From contig CM033106.1 of the NCBI GenBank assembly GCA_019321725.1, forward strand, positions 19,318,551 to 19,382,550: a stretch of DNA of 64,000 nucleotides, given 5' to 3'. Shown here piece by piece: positions 54,321 through 64,000 of the stretch. The stretch comes from Paulownia fortunei. Its lineage: Eukaryota > Streptophyta > Magnoliopsida > Lamiales > Paulowniaceae. The notes below the pieces were generated by a model. It was not told where the DNA came from, ran no database searches, and saw only the letters and a program-made list of their open reading frames with translations. The stretch's first letter is position 1; the number at the start of each line of letters is the position of its first letter. A program made the translations under genes and the position numbers.

Positions 54321-55660
54321 GGCCCTTGAACTATATGAGTTGCAAGATCCTCAAGATGGCGCTCCAATCCCTGGCAAGGGTGAGGCTTCGCAGCCTTATC
54401 CAGTAATTGACAGGGATAATGCAAGCGACCTTAAATTCAGTGGGAGTGACCCACTGGAAAAAGACTCTCAAAATCCACAAGCGCGTAAGAGCAAACGTGG
54501 AAATATACCCCATCGGTGTTATGAAATCGAAGGGGAATTTTTCATGTGTGCTTCTGTGGATGTTGATGAGCCAGCTACTTATGAAGAGGCTATGACTTCT
54601 CCAAATGCAAATGAGTGGATAGCTGCTATGAAAGAAGAGTTGAGCTCGATGGCTAAGAACCATGTTTGGGAGCTAGTCGATCTTCCATCTGGACACAAGA
54701 CCATTGGGAACAAATGGGTTCTAAAGGTCAAGCGAAAGTCAGATGGATCAATCAATAAGTATAAAGCTCAACTTGTGGCGAAGGGTTATACCCAAAGAGA
54801 AGGTATAGATTATGAAGAGACATTCTCCCTAGTGGTGAGGTTTGCCTCTATTCGCCTCATATTATCCATTGTCACCCACCTAGATCTGGAATTATTTTAG
54901 ATGGACGTCAGGACAGCATTTCTCAATGGAGAGTTGGACGAGGAGATCTACATGGATCAACCTGTTGGATTTCAGGAAATGGGACAAGAGCACAAAGTAT
55001 GCCTCTTGAAATATTCTATTTATGGATTGAAACAATCGTCCAGACAGTGGTACCATCGATTTCATCGAGCTATCACTACGATAGGATTTATAATGATCGA
55101 GGAAGACCATTGTGTGTATGTCAAGAGAAGTGGGAGGAATTTCTTAATACTCTCACTGTAGTGGATGACATTTTGTTGGCTGGGAATGATATGGAGATGA
55201 TTGTCGCCACTCAGAAGTGGTTCTCCTCTACTTTTGAGATGAAGAACATAGGAGAAGCTGAATACATACTTGGTGTTAAGATACATCAGGATCGTTCTAG
55301 AAAACTCTTGAGTTTGTCTCAAGAGGCTTATATCAAGAGGATTAGAACGCTTCTGTATGCATAATGCTAATCCTATTGACACACCCATGGATAAGAACTG
55401 TGTTCTTAGTAAAGAATTGTGCCCTAAGACAAAAAAAGAAAGGGAACGTATGGCTAAGGTTCCATATGCGAGCGCGGTAGGGAGTCTGATGTACGTAATG
55501 ATATGTACTCGACCAGACCTGTGCTTTGCAGTTGGAATGGTGAGTAGATATCAAAGTAATCCTGGACATGACCATTGGGCCATGGTCAAAAGGATACTTA
55601 GATATTTGAAGGGAACAAGTGATCTCGCTTTGTGCTACCATGGGGGTAGTTTAAAGCTAA
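54321..55660 (+). pseudogene. Copia F reverse transcriptase, frameshift inside the active site
   Basis: Linker with KSKRGNIPHRCYEIEGE, then RT blocks: EWIAAMKEELSSMAKNHVWE (54612-54671), NKWVLKVKRKSDGSINKYKA, QLVAKGYTQREGIDYEETFS, a TAG at 54898-54900, and MDVRTAFLNGELDEEIYM (54901-54954, first catalytic Asp). YGLKQSSRQWYHRFH follows. At 55156-55172 the YVDD codons lack one base (ctgta-gtggatgac), so the Tyr becomes part of a stop and VDDILLAGND continues in the next frame to about 55364. A further shift precedes CVLSKELCPKTKK and the connection segment to 55680. Confidence 0.87.
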
Positions 55661-56163
55661 TTGGATATAATGATGCTGATTGATTAGCAGATAGAGATGA
55701 GTGCAAATCCACATCGAGATATGCATTCTTATTGGGAGGCGCTACTATCACTTGGTGTAGCAAGAAGCAGCCATGTATCTCTTTATCCACCATGGAGGCC
55801 GAGTACGTTGCTTGTACATCAGCAGTCCAAGAGGCTATCTGGTTGAGGAGATTCTTGCAGAGTCTACGCATTGTGGCGCATGTTGATGATGCAGTTGTTG
55901 TCTATTGTGATAATACAGCTGCACTAGCATATGCTAAGGACCCCAAGTATTATGGGCGAACTAAGCATATTGACACCAGATATCACTTCATTCGAGAGAG
56001 CATTGTGCAAGGTCAAGTTATCTCAGGCATATTCCTGCAACCGATATGGTCGCTGATCCTTTTACTAAGCCGTTGCGGAGAGATGTGTTCTAAAGGCATG
56101 TTAGTAGTATGGGACTTCGTAGCATTTGAGTTTATAAGCCTGTATGAACACTTTGTTGATTAA
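55661..56163 (+). pseudogene. Copia F RNase H
   Basis: GYNDAD at 55663-55680 is followed by TGA at 55681-55683 where Trp is expected (TGG to TGA). Then CKSTSRYAFLLGGATITW, SLSTMEAEYVACTSAVQEA (catalytic Glu, 55786-55842), VVYCDNTAALAYAKDP (catalytic Asp) and GRTKHIDTRYHFIRE. A one-base shift near 56020 leaves the last residues (HIPA, DMVADPFTKPL) in another frame. Confidence 0.86.
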
Positions 56164-57187
56164 TGAGATTTTTTTCTTGTTAAATTTGTTAGTGTACTGA
56201 GTTTATTATGAATGTCACCAGGCTTAGATTGACCCACTCACACAGGCAATCACCCTGGCGCTTTGACAACGCAGAGCAGGATGAGACTCAAAGATCATGT
56301 TCGCACCATTGGGAGGGGTGTAAATGATCGCCTTGACGCTTGGAATAGCGAGGAAGGTTAAAGTTTAATTCATAGTCACCTTGGCATGAGGCCAAGATGA
56401 GATCATACTTGATCAATTATGAAGTATGTCCAAACTTCATAAAAGCCTGTCTATAGTCGAATGTGCGAACTACTACATGACACTTTGGAGAGTGACTTAT
56501 GATGGTACGCAGGTCAGGCGCTTGGATAGCGACTGGACTAAGATTCATATGATGTTAAGAGCGTGGCATACCCAAATTGAGTGGGAGCTCGTCATAGCAT
56601 GTATTCATACTACATGTGCTTTGGCATGACCTTATAAGTGAAGTGACTAAATGGATCCCTGCTTCGTCTCTGTGTGAGCCCTTAATATGTTTTTCATACC
56701 CTTTGGGACTCTGGACCATGTCATGAGGTATAAGCTTGATGACGCTTCTTTAGCATGTTTCCAATGACCACGTTTGATCCGTCTATCGGAGCATGACTAA
56801 GAAAGCTATTAGGACCAAGCTGATTGACATGAGGGGTCGAGAAAGAGCTAAGCTAGTAACGCACTTTTGTTCTATGGCTCATTGGCCAACCGACTAAGTT
56901 AAAAATGTGTTTGACATAGTCATGAGCATAGATACATAGCTGAGAGAGTCAAGCATGCTCTACTCATTATAGAGGGATCAGAGATGCTTGATCTAGTGCG
57001 ACCACATAGTTTGGGGTACATAGCAAGTTTTGAGTTGTAGAGTTATGTTAGTTAAGTGATGACTTAATATAACTCTCCTCACTTGTTCCTTTCTCGCTTG
57101 GTCGCACACCTTATTCCCTGTATGAAAGAAGGGACATGAGATAAGAATTATGGGGATGTGATTCGAATGAGTCGAGTCAAATATGTA
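56164..57187 (+). other. Copia F 3' untranslated region
   Basis: About 1 kb without coding signal, long for a copia element. Slightly GC-richer than its surroundings. Several short repeats of ttggcatgag/ccttggca type (about 56380, 56620). The frame at 56426-56629 has no recognisable homology and no counterpart in the other copias. Confidence 0.6.
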
Positions 57188-57198
57188 TGAGTGGGAGA
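57188..57198 (+). other. Polypurine tract of copia F
   Basis: tgagtgggaga directly before the LTR start tattgatg. Confidence 0.82.
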
Positions 57199-57641
57199 TA
57201 TTGATGCATTTTTTATTTGCATCCATATTTGTGATTAGTTAGAGTTCTATTTGGATAAGGATGATGGTTATCAAGAAACCTCTCCTGATCAGACTCAAAG
57301 AGTGATAGGGATAGAGAGAATCTTTTTTTATATCTCTCCCTACCACTATAAGATATCACAATGATACGTAATTTAACTAACAGAAAAATATTCTCTCTCC
57401 TCCATATTCTCTCTACGTTTATTCTTGGAGTATCACCAAAAACTTAGAAATCTCCACGGTTGTAAGGTGTGTAGTTAGAAATTTAGTGAATGCTCTAGTA
57501 ATATTTACTGGAGCGAGAAAGACTGTGGTGATATTATTGGGAGGCTTGTAGTGAGTTGTTCATCCGTGAATCAAACGAATTTCCGCTGCTGAGGTAATAT
57601 TGATTTAATTATTATTTATATGCGATTATAAATTACTTACA
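57199..57641 (+). repeat. 3' LTR of copia F (443 bp)
   Basis: Collinear with 50529-50973; about 20 substitutions and small indels by eye. Ends aattacttaca, followed by CCAAG. Confidence 0.9.
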
Positions 57642-57646
57642 CCAAG
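57642..57646. repeat. Target-site duplication CCAAG (right) of copia F
   Basis: Identical to 50524-50528. Confidence 0.9.
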
Positions 57647-58110
57647 AATGGCCAGTCATCTGTAAATTTGTAAAGTTTTCCATAAATCAAGCCTCTCCAT
57701 TCGTGTGCATTTACTGTAAACAAAAGAGCCAAAAATTATCTGAGAGAACATGGACGAAATTTTCACATGATTGAACTGCTCGTGATCAAAGGCCACTTCT
57801 ACACCATCTGAAACATGCCAGAAAACCCAAATCTTATTTGAAACATTGCAACAAACATTATCGAGACCAAATTTTCGCACCATCTTCGTAGGATCAAGCC
57901 TAATTTTAGGTTCTAATAAAACTAAAATCCTTGGACGGTTTTTCTTACACATTTTTAATAAGGTTCTTTATGTGTCTGAGTTTCCAACACCCGTATATTC
58001 CAAATAATCTAATTCATAAGGAAACTTAATGTTGAGATAAAGAATCTGAGGTAGCCCTAGAACGGGTTAGTATTTTAAGAGGCTTAGATTGATTTTTAAT
58101 GATGCTTTAC
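57647..58110 (-). pseudogene. LINE (L1-type) ORF2 apurinic endonuclease, N-terminal part
   Basis: Minus strand: VGNSDTQRTLLKMCKK-like start at about 58000-57940, then open from 57952 to 57656 with ILVLLEPKIR (catalytic Glu position), KIWVFWHVSDGVEVAFDHEQ, SFVYSKCTRMERLDLWKTL. It runs into copia F at 57646 and continues at 50523 with SDFN. The exonuclease-endonuclease-phosphatase fold nicks target DNA in LINEs. One stop (TAG after the LQIYR residues) lies just before the junction. Confidence 0.78.
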
Positions 58111-59050
58111 CTCTCTTTGTAGTAGCATCCATAGGATCTAAATGAAGCTCCAGATTTTCCATTGAAGATCCTTGATGATGTAAAGCTCCTTCCTTTCCAA
58201 AAATGAATCCATATTTGGATCATATACAACAATCTGATCCTAAGTGATAGCAAGTTGCGTATCCAAAGCTGTTAATTCTCGAGGCACATCCATACGACCT
58301 TGCACATCATCCTCCATATCTATGTGAAATTCTCCAGCCCTGTAAAGTGATTTTTTGAGTAAATATTGTCAGAATTAATTGGTATACTCTGATGAATTAC
58401 ATTTCCTTCAACATTCAATTTTTCGCCTGTTTCTTCCCTTCCATTGGTCCCCAAATTCAATATTAACTCCAATAGGATTCATATGAGAGCTAGGGTTAGG
58501 GTCTTCTGTGATAGGTTAATGATTATGATTCTGTGAAGCTTCTTTTAATACCACTTTTTCTTCTCAATCCTGTTTATATACTGGTACTATTGGATCATTC
58601 GAACCTACCTTTGTGATAGTTTCATTTACAATTGGATTAGATATCTCTTCCGGTATAGAACGGGCCTTACTAGATTTAGTAGCTGTAGTTTTTACGCCTC
58701 AACTTGTGTAATATTAGGCATATTTTCCACGATTGCTTTTCCATATTTTTTGACCAAAATAGATCTTACGTCTCCTCGGTACTATTCTACATCCATTTGG
58801 GATAGTGGTCATGGTTTATTACCAAGCTCATAACATCCCGCCTCATCATGTCCCAAATGTTTACATGCCAAATAGTATGTTGGCGGCTTTTCATGTCTCA
58901 CTTTCTACAGCAACATTGATTCTCTAATACAAAGAATGGTAGATGAATGCATATGTTTATTTTTTCCTTTTCTTTTGATTATTCTGCACTCATTAAGATA
59001 GTGCAACAATAAATAAACAAACTAATAGATGAGATCTTGGAATTATAAAA
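58111..59050 (-). pseudogene. LINE ORF1 remnant with zinc knuckle
   Basis: Minus strand, upstream of ORF2. About 58876-58833 encodes YYLACKHLGHDEAGC, a zinc knuckle C-X2-C-X4-H-X4-C with Tyr for the first Cys, preceded by INVAVESE-like sequence at about 58930-58905. The remaining 0.7 kb toward ORF2 is low-complexity linker in broken frames. The right boundary is unclear, and the 5' end of the LINE is missing. Confidence 0.62.
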
Positions 59051-59379
59051 TGAACCCTCACTTGAAAGTCAAGTTTAAAAATTTTTAAAATTCTATATCA
59101 AGCAAATATGAAAAAAATTAGGTTGGGCCCAATCGCCCATGCCTTCCATCAAAAGTAGAAGACATGATGATACTACCACATTTAGGACATTATCTATAAG
59201 TCGTGGAATACTTAAATAATAAAAAGTTGTGATCTCTACTAAGCATAGGGATGCCCATGGGATAGAATCGTCTTAATTATCTTCCATGAGTCATGGGACA
59301 TTTAAATGTTCCATTTACAAGCAAGTTTGTCGGGTACTATTTGACACTTATTGCCATATGTCGTCATATTCTTGGGGTA
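59051..59379 (+). other. Orphan fragment of a copia C-family leader
   Basis: From about 59105 this resembles the copia C2 leader at 25560-25730 in plus orientation (ctactaagcatagggatgcc, ccatgagtcatgggacattt, cttggggta). It ends exactly where gypsy E' starts. The continuation, if any, lies right of the window. 59051-59104 holds nothing recognisable. Confidence 0.6.
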
Positions 59380-61157
59380 TGATAAATGCATACTTTGATA
59401 TATTTTTGTATCAATTTCTTTATACTTTCTTTACTTTATTCTTGTTAATATTATAGTTTTATTAATATTTTATGTTAGGGAATCAATTAACAAAAAGAGA
59501 TCAAAAAGAGCCAAAATAAAACTAAAGAAGACAACACGTTTCGTGAGCAAATTGGGAGACAATATTTTATTGGATCAAATAAGCATCATAATTAGAAGAA
59601 AATGGTCATTTTTGCCTAAGTCCATCATGTGTAGATCAAAATATATGCAAGAAATCACTTGGACCATGCAAGTGATTGTTCGACTTACATTAAATTCAAT
59701 ATAAACATGTTTTGAGACTTGTGCAGTTTTCATATTTTAGGCATAACTACATGTTCAAAAGCCCTATGGACCTAAATCTTTCTTCATTTGAAAGGGAAGA
59801 GATAGAACTATAATGTTTCTCTTGGAAGTTCATCCCAATTCAGCCTTGATTATAGTAGAAAATTTGTCTAAGTATGTGCATTGGAAATAATCTATCTGTA
59901 GTGACATATTTCTTTAAATCAAGCATAACTTTTTTGTAGCCGTTGAAATTAGGTGATTCAAGTTAGAAAATGAAGCTAACAAAGAAATACATAGTTTTCA
60001 TATTGATCATGTTTTCAAAATTAGATGATTGGAAGGAGAACAATATGTAAAAAAAATCAGATCTGAAAAAGACATGTAAATTTAGAGCACATTTGAAGTT
60101 AATTTGAAGTGCATTTGAAGATGCTAATTTAGGCACTCTTCTACAATAAATAGGGGTTTTTGAATGGCATTTAAGACATAAAAAAAATCTTAGAGGGGGA
60201 AAGAAAGTTTTATTGTTGTCTTTCTTTAGACTAAGTTTTTTGGTAGTAATGTAAGTTTTCTAGTAGTAATAGAAATGTATTCTCTAGTTTCTCTTTTATT
60301 TTTAGTCTTTTCTACTTTCATTATGTCTTTCTAAATTTTATTTATCTAAGTAGAAAGAGTGAACCTCTTGATGAGGGAAGAGGAATGATTATAAAGGTGC
60401 ATAATGTTCAAATGTGTTGTATTATTGTATTAATTTTTTATTAAAGACCTTCTTGTTTAGTGGCGATTCTTTATTTATGTATCATCAATGGCACGATAAA
60501 TACTTGGGTTCATTTAGCTTATTGTATAGTTTTACTACATCGACTGCTAATATGAACCTTGATTTGTTGTAGGCAAAGATGTACATAAATACATAATCCT
60601 ATAAATAAGTGTTGGCATTAAAACCCTTCTTGTTTAGTGGTAATTCTTAATTTTTATATCACTAATTGTACAATAAATACTTGGGTTTATTTAGCTTATT
60701 ATATAGTTCTACTCCACCGGCTGCTAACTTGAAATCTTGATTTGTTGTAGACAAAGGTATGAACAAATACTTGATCCCATAAACAAGTAATATTATTAAG
60801 AGATGATTTGCAAATAGTAAAACAATATCATGATTACCTTAATGCATGAATTATTTCTTCCCATTGAAACCTTCATTGTGTAAATAGTGGCATTTAAAGA
60901 GGTAAAAATAATAATAAATAATTATTTCTCTATCCAAAACTCAAGAGCGGATCCCTAATCCTTAGTAATTTTATTACTTTGATTTCTTAGTTAAAGCATA
61001 ATTTTTTCTTTATAATCAAAACCATATTCAGCCCATCTTTTAAGAAATATAAATCCAAAAATTCCAAACAACTTCCCCATAGATCTACCTCAAACTCTTG
61101 AGAAAATTATTACTTCACAAAACCTACACTTGGATTTAAAATCTTAAAGTTATAGCA
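59380..61157 (+). repeat. 5' LTR of gypsy E' (1,778 bp)
   Basis: Starts TGATAAATGCATACTTTGAT and ends AGTTATAGCA. Longer than the E LTR by about 360 bp. A segment near 60430-60560 (cttcttgtttagtggcgatt, cttgggttcatttagcttat) recurs at 60625-60760, a direct duplication of about 190 bp that accounts for much of the difference. Confidence 0.8.
60423..60790 (+). repeat. Direct duplication of about 195 bp within LTR E'
   Basis: Copy 1 about 60440-60610 and copy 2 about 60625-60800 share accttcttgtttagtgg/acccttcttgtttagtgg, aaatacttgggtt, atttagcttattatatagtt and tgctaa...cttgatttgttgtag. The copies differ at many positions, so the duplication is old. The E LTR at 14993-16412 appears to have a single copy (about 15420-15540). 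Confidence 0.72.
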
Positions 61158-61159
61158 AG

Positions 61160-61182
61160 TTTGTGTCCTCGTTGTCGAGGAA
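61160..61182 (+). other. Decayed Asp primer-binding site of gypsy E'
   Basis: tttgtgtcctcgttgtcgagga aligns with tttttggcgccgttgccgggga of element E with several changes, mostly C/G to T/A. Confidence 0.75.
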
Positions 61183-61358
61183 GGCAAGGTAAGTATTCAG
61201 ATTTATAAATATTTCTCCTTTGTAAATATTATGTGCTTATTTTTTTTATAATTATATGTTCATATGGTATCGTAGTCATAATTCTCGTCGTTTAGTTTGA
61301 GATAATTCTAAAATTTTATTTGGAAATTTATTTGGTCTATCTCCACACACTTCCACTA

Positions 61359-62540
61359 TGGCTAAAAATAAAAGTGTCCATAATAAAAATGAGAATCAAC
61401 AGATGCGTACCATGCATTATTACTTGTAACCTCATCAAAATTCTTCTCATTTTTATTTCATTTTTTCTCTAAATGCAAATAACTTTCGAAAACTCTGAAA
61501 ACTCTTACTTGCATCTAAAAGAATTTGATGAAGTATGTGCCACTTTTGAAAATTAAACTTGTACAAATGAGATTGTTAAGCTCAAATTATTTCCTTTTTC
61601 TTTAAAAGATAAAGCAAATACTTGGTTTAACTCTTTAAAACCTAGGTCAGTTGGCGTTTGCCAAGAAATGCAAGTTGAATTTTTGAAAAAGTTTTTTACA
61701 ACTTATAAAACTAATACTTTGAAAAGACAAATCCAATTTTTTTTCAAAATTCTAATGAAGTTTCTTTCAATGTTGGGAAAAATTTAAAGATTTGTTGAAT
61801 TTATGCTCACATCATAGTTTTGAGAAATGGCACTTAGTTAGCTTCTTTTATGAATGTCTAACACCCAAAACAAAATAATTTATTGAAATAATGTGTAATG
61901 GTGAGTTTTTTGATAAAGAACCTGATGAAGCCCTAGAATATCTAGATCATTTTGCTCTCAATCATGGCATAGTGTTAGTTCTTCCGAAGGTTCTTTTAAA
62001 TCTAATCTTGCTAATAGTAATAAAGAAAAATATTACCTTAGTCAATAAGATGATCTAAATACTAGAATTTCTAGTTTAACAAGAAAAGTTGAGGTCATAG
62101 AACTTAAAAAATTAAAGAAAATCAGATATGTGCAAGATGAAAAAGTTTGTAACATTTGTGAACTTTTAGGACACTCCGCCAATGAATGTCTAAACATTAC
62201 AGTACAAGTAAATGTCATGAATACATTCAAAAATCCTTTTCATTCCCCATATTCTGAAACTTACAATTCATAATGGAGAAATCATCCAAATTTTAGTTTG
62301 CGAGATGATAACCCTTCCCCTTATCCAGCTCCATATACAAAATCCATTGAGAAGACTTTGCAAGCATTCATGCATGGACAAACAAACATCAATAAACAGA
62401 CTTCATAAGCTATCAATGAGATTAGAAGCACACTTTCAACACTGACAGCTTTTTTACATACTCATGAAAAATGTAAATTTCCTACTCGACCTCAACCTAA
62501 TTCTTCTACTCAGTGTTATGTTTTTTCTTTAGGTGAAGAT
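61359..62540 (+). pseudogene. Gypsy E' gag, broken
   Basis: ATG at about 61359 opens MAKNKSVHNKNENQQM. A TAA follows near 61427, and after NANNFR a deletion of roughly 48 bp removes the segment that in E precedes YLHLKEFDE. The capsid core is readable (TNEIVKLKLFPFSLKDKA, VEFLKKFFTTYKTNTLKRQI) with shifts at about 61735, 61880 and 61960. The zinc knuckle CNICELLGHSANEC at about 62152-62193 is complete, unlike E. Ends FPTRPQPNSSTQCYV. Confidence 0.8.
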
Positions 62541-62940
62541 TCAATCAGGTAGGTTAATTCGATCACAACTCTCCAAAATGGAAAAGTTGTTGACAATACT
62601 ATTTATCCCAAGAAGAAAGTTTCTAATCTACCTTCAGAAATGAAGAATGAAAATAGTCTTGACAATGAAGGTAAGTTTAATGAAGGTGAGTTTGAAAATA
62701 ATGAAAAATAAAAATACTCACTATTAACTCATTTTCCTCAAAGATTGCAATCAAATCAAAAATTGAACTCAAATGCTGAAAACTTTGAAGTTTTTAGACA
62801 AGTCAAGATTAATATTCCATTATTGGATGCAATCAAGCAAGTTCTAAGTTATGCCAAATTTTTAAAAGATTTGTATACAATCAATAGAAAACATCATGTA
62901 CAAAAGAAGATATTTTTAATTAAAAATGTTTAGTTCAATC
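62541..62940 (+). pseudogene. Gypsy E' gag-protease linker
   Basis: NSITTLQNGKVVDNT and a Glu/Asn-rich stretch, matching 205-1 of element E, a TAA at about 62709, then FEVFRQVKINIPLLDAIKQV and LSYAKFLKDLY (62790-62880), a conserved segment before the protease in Athila-type elements. TAG at 62931. Confidence 0.75.
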
Positions 62941-63485
62941 ATTCAACTATTCACTCTACCCAAGTACAAAGATCCAAGTTGTCAACCATTTCATGTACTA
63001 CAGGAAACACTAGAATAGATCATGCTTTGCTTGATCTTGGTGCTAATGTAAATCTTCTACCTTTCTCAGTTTATGAACAATTAGGTTTGTGAGAACTTAA
63101 AATAACTTTTGTTATGCTCAAGCTAGCTGACTGTCCGATTAAAGTTCTAAAGGGAGTAGTAGAAGATATGTTGGTACAAATTGATAAGTTTTGCTTTTCA
63201 GTGGATTTCATTGTTTTGGACATAGATCCTCTTGCATATACACATACACAGATTTCTATCATTTTAGGTCATCCTTTTCTTACAACTTTAAATGTTTTGA
63301 TTAATTGTAGGAATGATATTTTGAAGTTATCTTTTGAAAATATGACTTTGGAACTAAATGTGTTTAATGTTTGTAAGCAACCTGCAGAAGATGTCGAAGC
63401 ACAAGAAGTGGATTCAATTGAGGAACTTGTTCACGAATATTTTACTATCACTAATTCCATTGATCCTCTGGAAACTTGTTTTTAA
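62941..63485 (+). pseudogene. Gypsy E' aspartic protease
   Basis: IDHALLDLGANVNLLPFSVY at about 63015-63075 carries the active-site Asp in D-L-G (usual form D-S/T/L-G-A). TGA at 63091-63093 follows EQLGL. The open part 63114-63485 includes VMLKLADCPIKVLKG, DFIVLDIDPLAYTHTQISII and LGHPFLTTLNVLINCRND, the second protease motif. A single stop separates the halves, so this is among the least damaged domains in the window. Confidence 0.82.
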
Positions 63486-64000
63486 AGTGAATGTATTTGT
63501 AAAAAGACACTCTAATACTCTCTCTAAATATTCATAGGTACAAGAAAAAGATTTTTGGAAGCCAAAGTTTGAAGAACTTTCATCATCAACAATACAATAT
63601 GTTCCATCAAGTATTAAGGCTCCCGTAATTGATTTGAAACCTTTGCCATTTGATTAGAAATATTCTTTCTTATGTGTGAATGAGACTTTTTCAGAAGTAA
63701 TTTCTTCCAAACTTGATGCATTCCAAGAAGGTAAGTTGATCGAAACTCTGAAAATGCATAAGAATGCTTTATGATGGACCATTGCTGACATTAAAGGTAT
63801 TAGTCCTTTAATTTGCACACATAACATCCATCTAGAGGAAAATGTTAAACCTTCTAAAGAGATGCAACGAAGGCTAATTCCTAATATAGAAGAAGTAGTG
63901 AGAAATGAAGTCATTAAACTCTTAGATAATAGAATTATTTATCCTATTTCTAATAGAAAATGGGTAATCCTACTCAAGTTATACCAAAGAAATCTGGAGT
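63486..64000 (+). pseudogene. Gypsy E' reverse transcriptase, N-terminal part (cut by window edge)
   Basis: Linker with FWKPKFEELSSSTIQYVPSS (63555-63620), LKPLPF, then from about 63795 GISPLICTHNIHLEENVKPS, KEMQRRLIPNIEEVVRNEVI, KLLDNRIIYPISN (to about 63955), the RT entry block. Stops at about 63655 and 63773. Catalytic motifs lie beyond 64000. Confidence 0.8.

Larger units (their letters stand above)
50529..57641 (+). mobile_element. Ty1/copia element F, structurally complete (7.1 kb)
   Basis: Both LTRs (50529-50973, 57199-57641), primer site, leader, gag, protease, integrase, RT, RNase H, polypurine tract and a perfect 5-bp duplication are present. The LTRs begin TATTGATG and end CTTACA, so the termini are TA...CA and not TG...CA. 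My hand comparison gives about 20 differences in 445 positions between the LTRs. Gag has three in-frame stops and pol several shifts, so the element is not autonomous. It splits a LINE. Confidence 0.9.
59380..64000 (+). mobile_element. Ty3/gypsy element E' (Athila-like), 5' part
   Basis: Plus-strand sister of the element at 1-16412: 5' LTR 59380-61157, decayed Asp primer site, gag, protease and the start of RT, running off the right edge. It is free of nested insertions as far as seen, but gag and the linker have stops, shifts and a deletion. It is useful as a reference for the uninterrupted gag-linker order. Confidence 0.82.

Noticed and set aside
1..64000. CRISPR-like or satellite arrays
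   Set aside because: Repeats seen are LTRs, short minisatellites inside LTRs and low-complexity AATTAATT; none has regular spacers or long homogeneous arrays.
1..64000. A host gene captured by a retroelement
   Set aside because: Every frame longer than about 100 codons was assignable to gag/pol, a LINE or a shadow. No plant gene domain or exon-intron pattern was recognised by eye; a protein database search would be decisive.

Overview
The window is a block of plant nuclear repeat DNA. It is AT-rich, and almost every base can be assigned to a decayed Ty1/copia or Ty3/gypsy LTR retrotransposon or to one broken L1-type LINE. I found no intact host gene, tRNA or rRNA gene, CRISPR array or bacterial feature. 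Evidence for a flowering plant: primer-binding sites for initiator Met tRNA (tggtatcagagcc) and Asp tRNA (tccccggcaacggcgcca), chromovirus, Athila-like and copia polyproteins, and LTRs of 0.4 to 2.9 kb. The species cannot be told from this. Family letters (A, A', B, C, D, E, F) are mine. All boundaries and homologies were read by eye.

Left part (1-24571): a stack of insertions inside insertions. A minus-strand Athila-like gypsy (E; gag 14793-13545, then 205-1, continuing left of the window) is split by a 13.3-kb minus-strand copia (C, 206-13539) with a perfect GAAAC duplication. The upstream LTR of C (9226-13539) is itself split by a truncated minus-strand gypsy (A, about 9803-13135). The leader of C holds a further block of LTR B-like and duplicated LTR A fragments. 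E lies inside a plus-strand chromovirus (B, 16413-22859). B lies in a copia LTR fragment (C3, 22860-24571), which abuts the 5' LTR fragment of another copia (C2).

Middle (24572-50523): copia C2 runs to about 35850. Its gag is cut by two solo LTRs, one of family A (26152-29064, TSD TATGG) and one of family D (29245-30958, TSD ATGGT). A gypsy 3' untranslated remnant follows, ending in a plus-strand LTR D (from 37574). A chromovirus of family A' (38046-47430) is inserted in that LTR. A segment of about 1.1 kb (38046-39150), spanning LTR D and the first 0.42 kb of the A' LTR, has since been inverted: its target duplication ATGTG is found reverse-complemented on the left and direct on the right. 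A minus-strand LTR D (47505-49250) and a minus-strand LINE follow.

Right part (50524-64000): the LINE endonuclease is split by a complete but dead copia (F, 50529-57641, TSD CCAAG, non-canonical TA...CA LTR ends). The rest of the LINE (57647 to about 59050) and an orphan copia leader (59105-59379) follow. A second, plus-strand family E gypsy (59380 onward) runs off the right edge in its reverse transcriptase.

No element here looks able to move by itself. All show stops, frameshifts or lost catalytic residues. Many lesions are C-to-T or G-to-A (CAA to TAA, TGG to TAG or TGA, Cys to Tyr in zinc knuckles), as expected for methylated, silenced repeats. I saw no sign of an undescribed biological system. 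The valuable content is the readable insertion history, the inversion, and several LTR and leader repeat structures.
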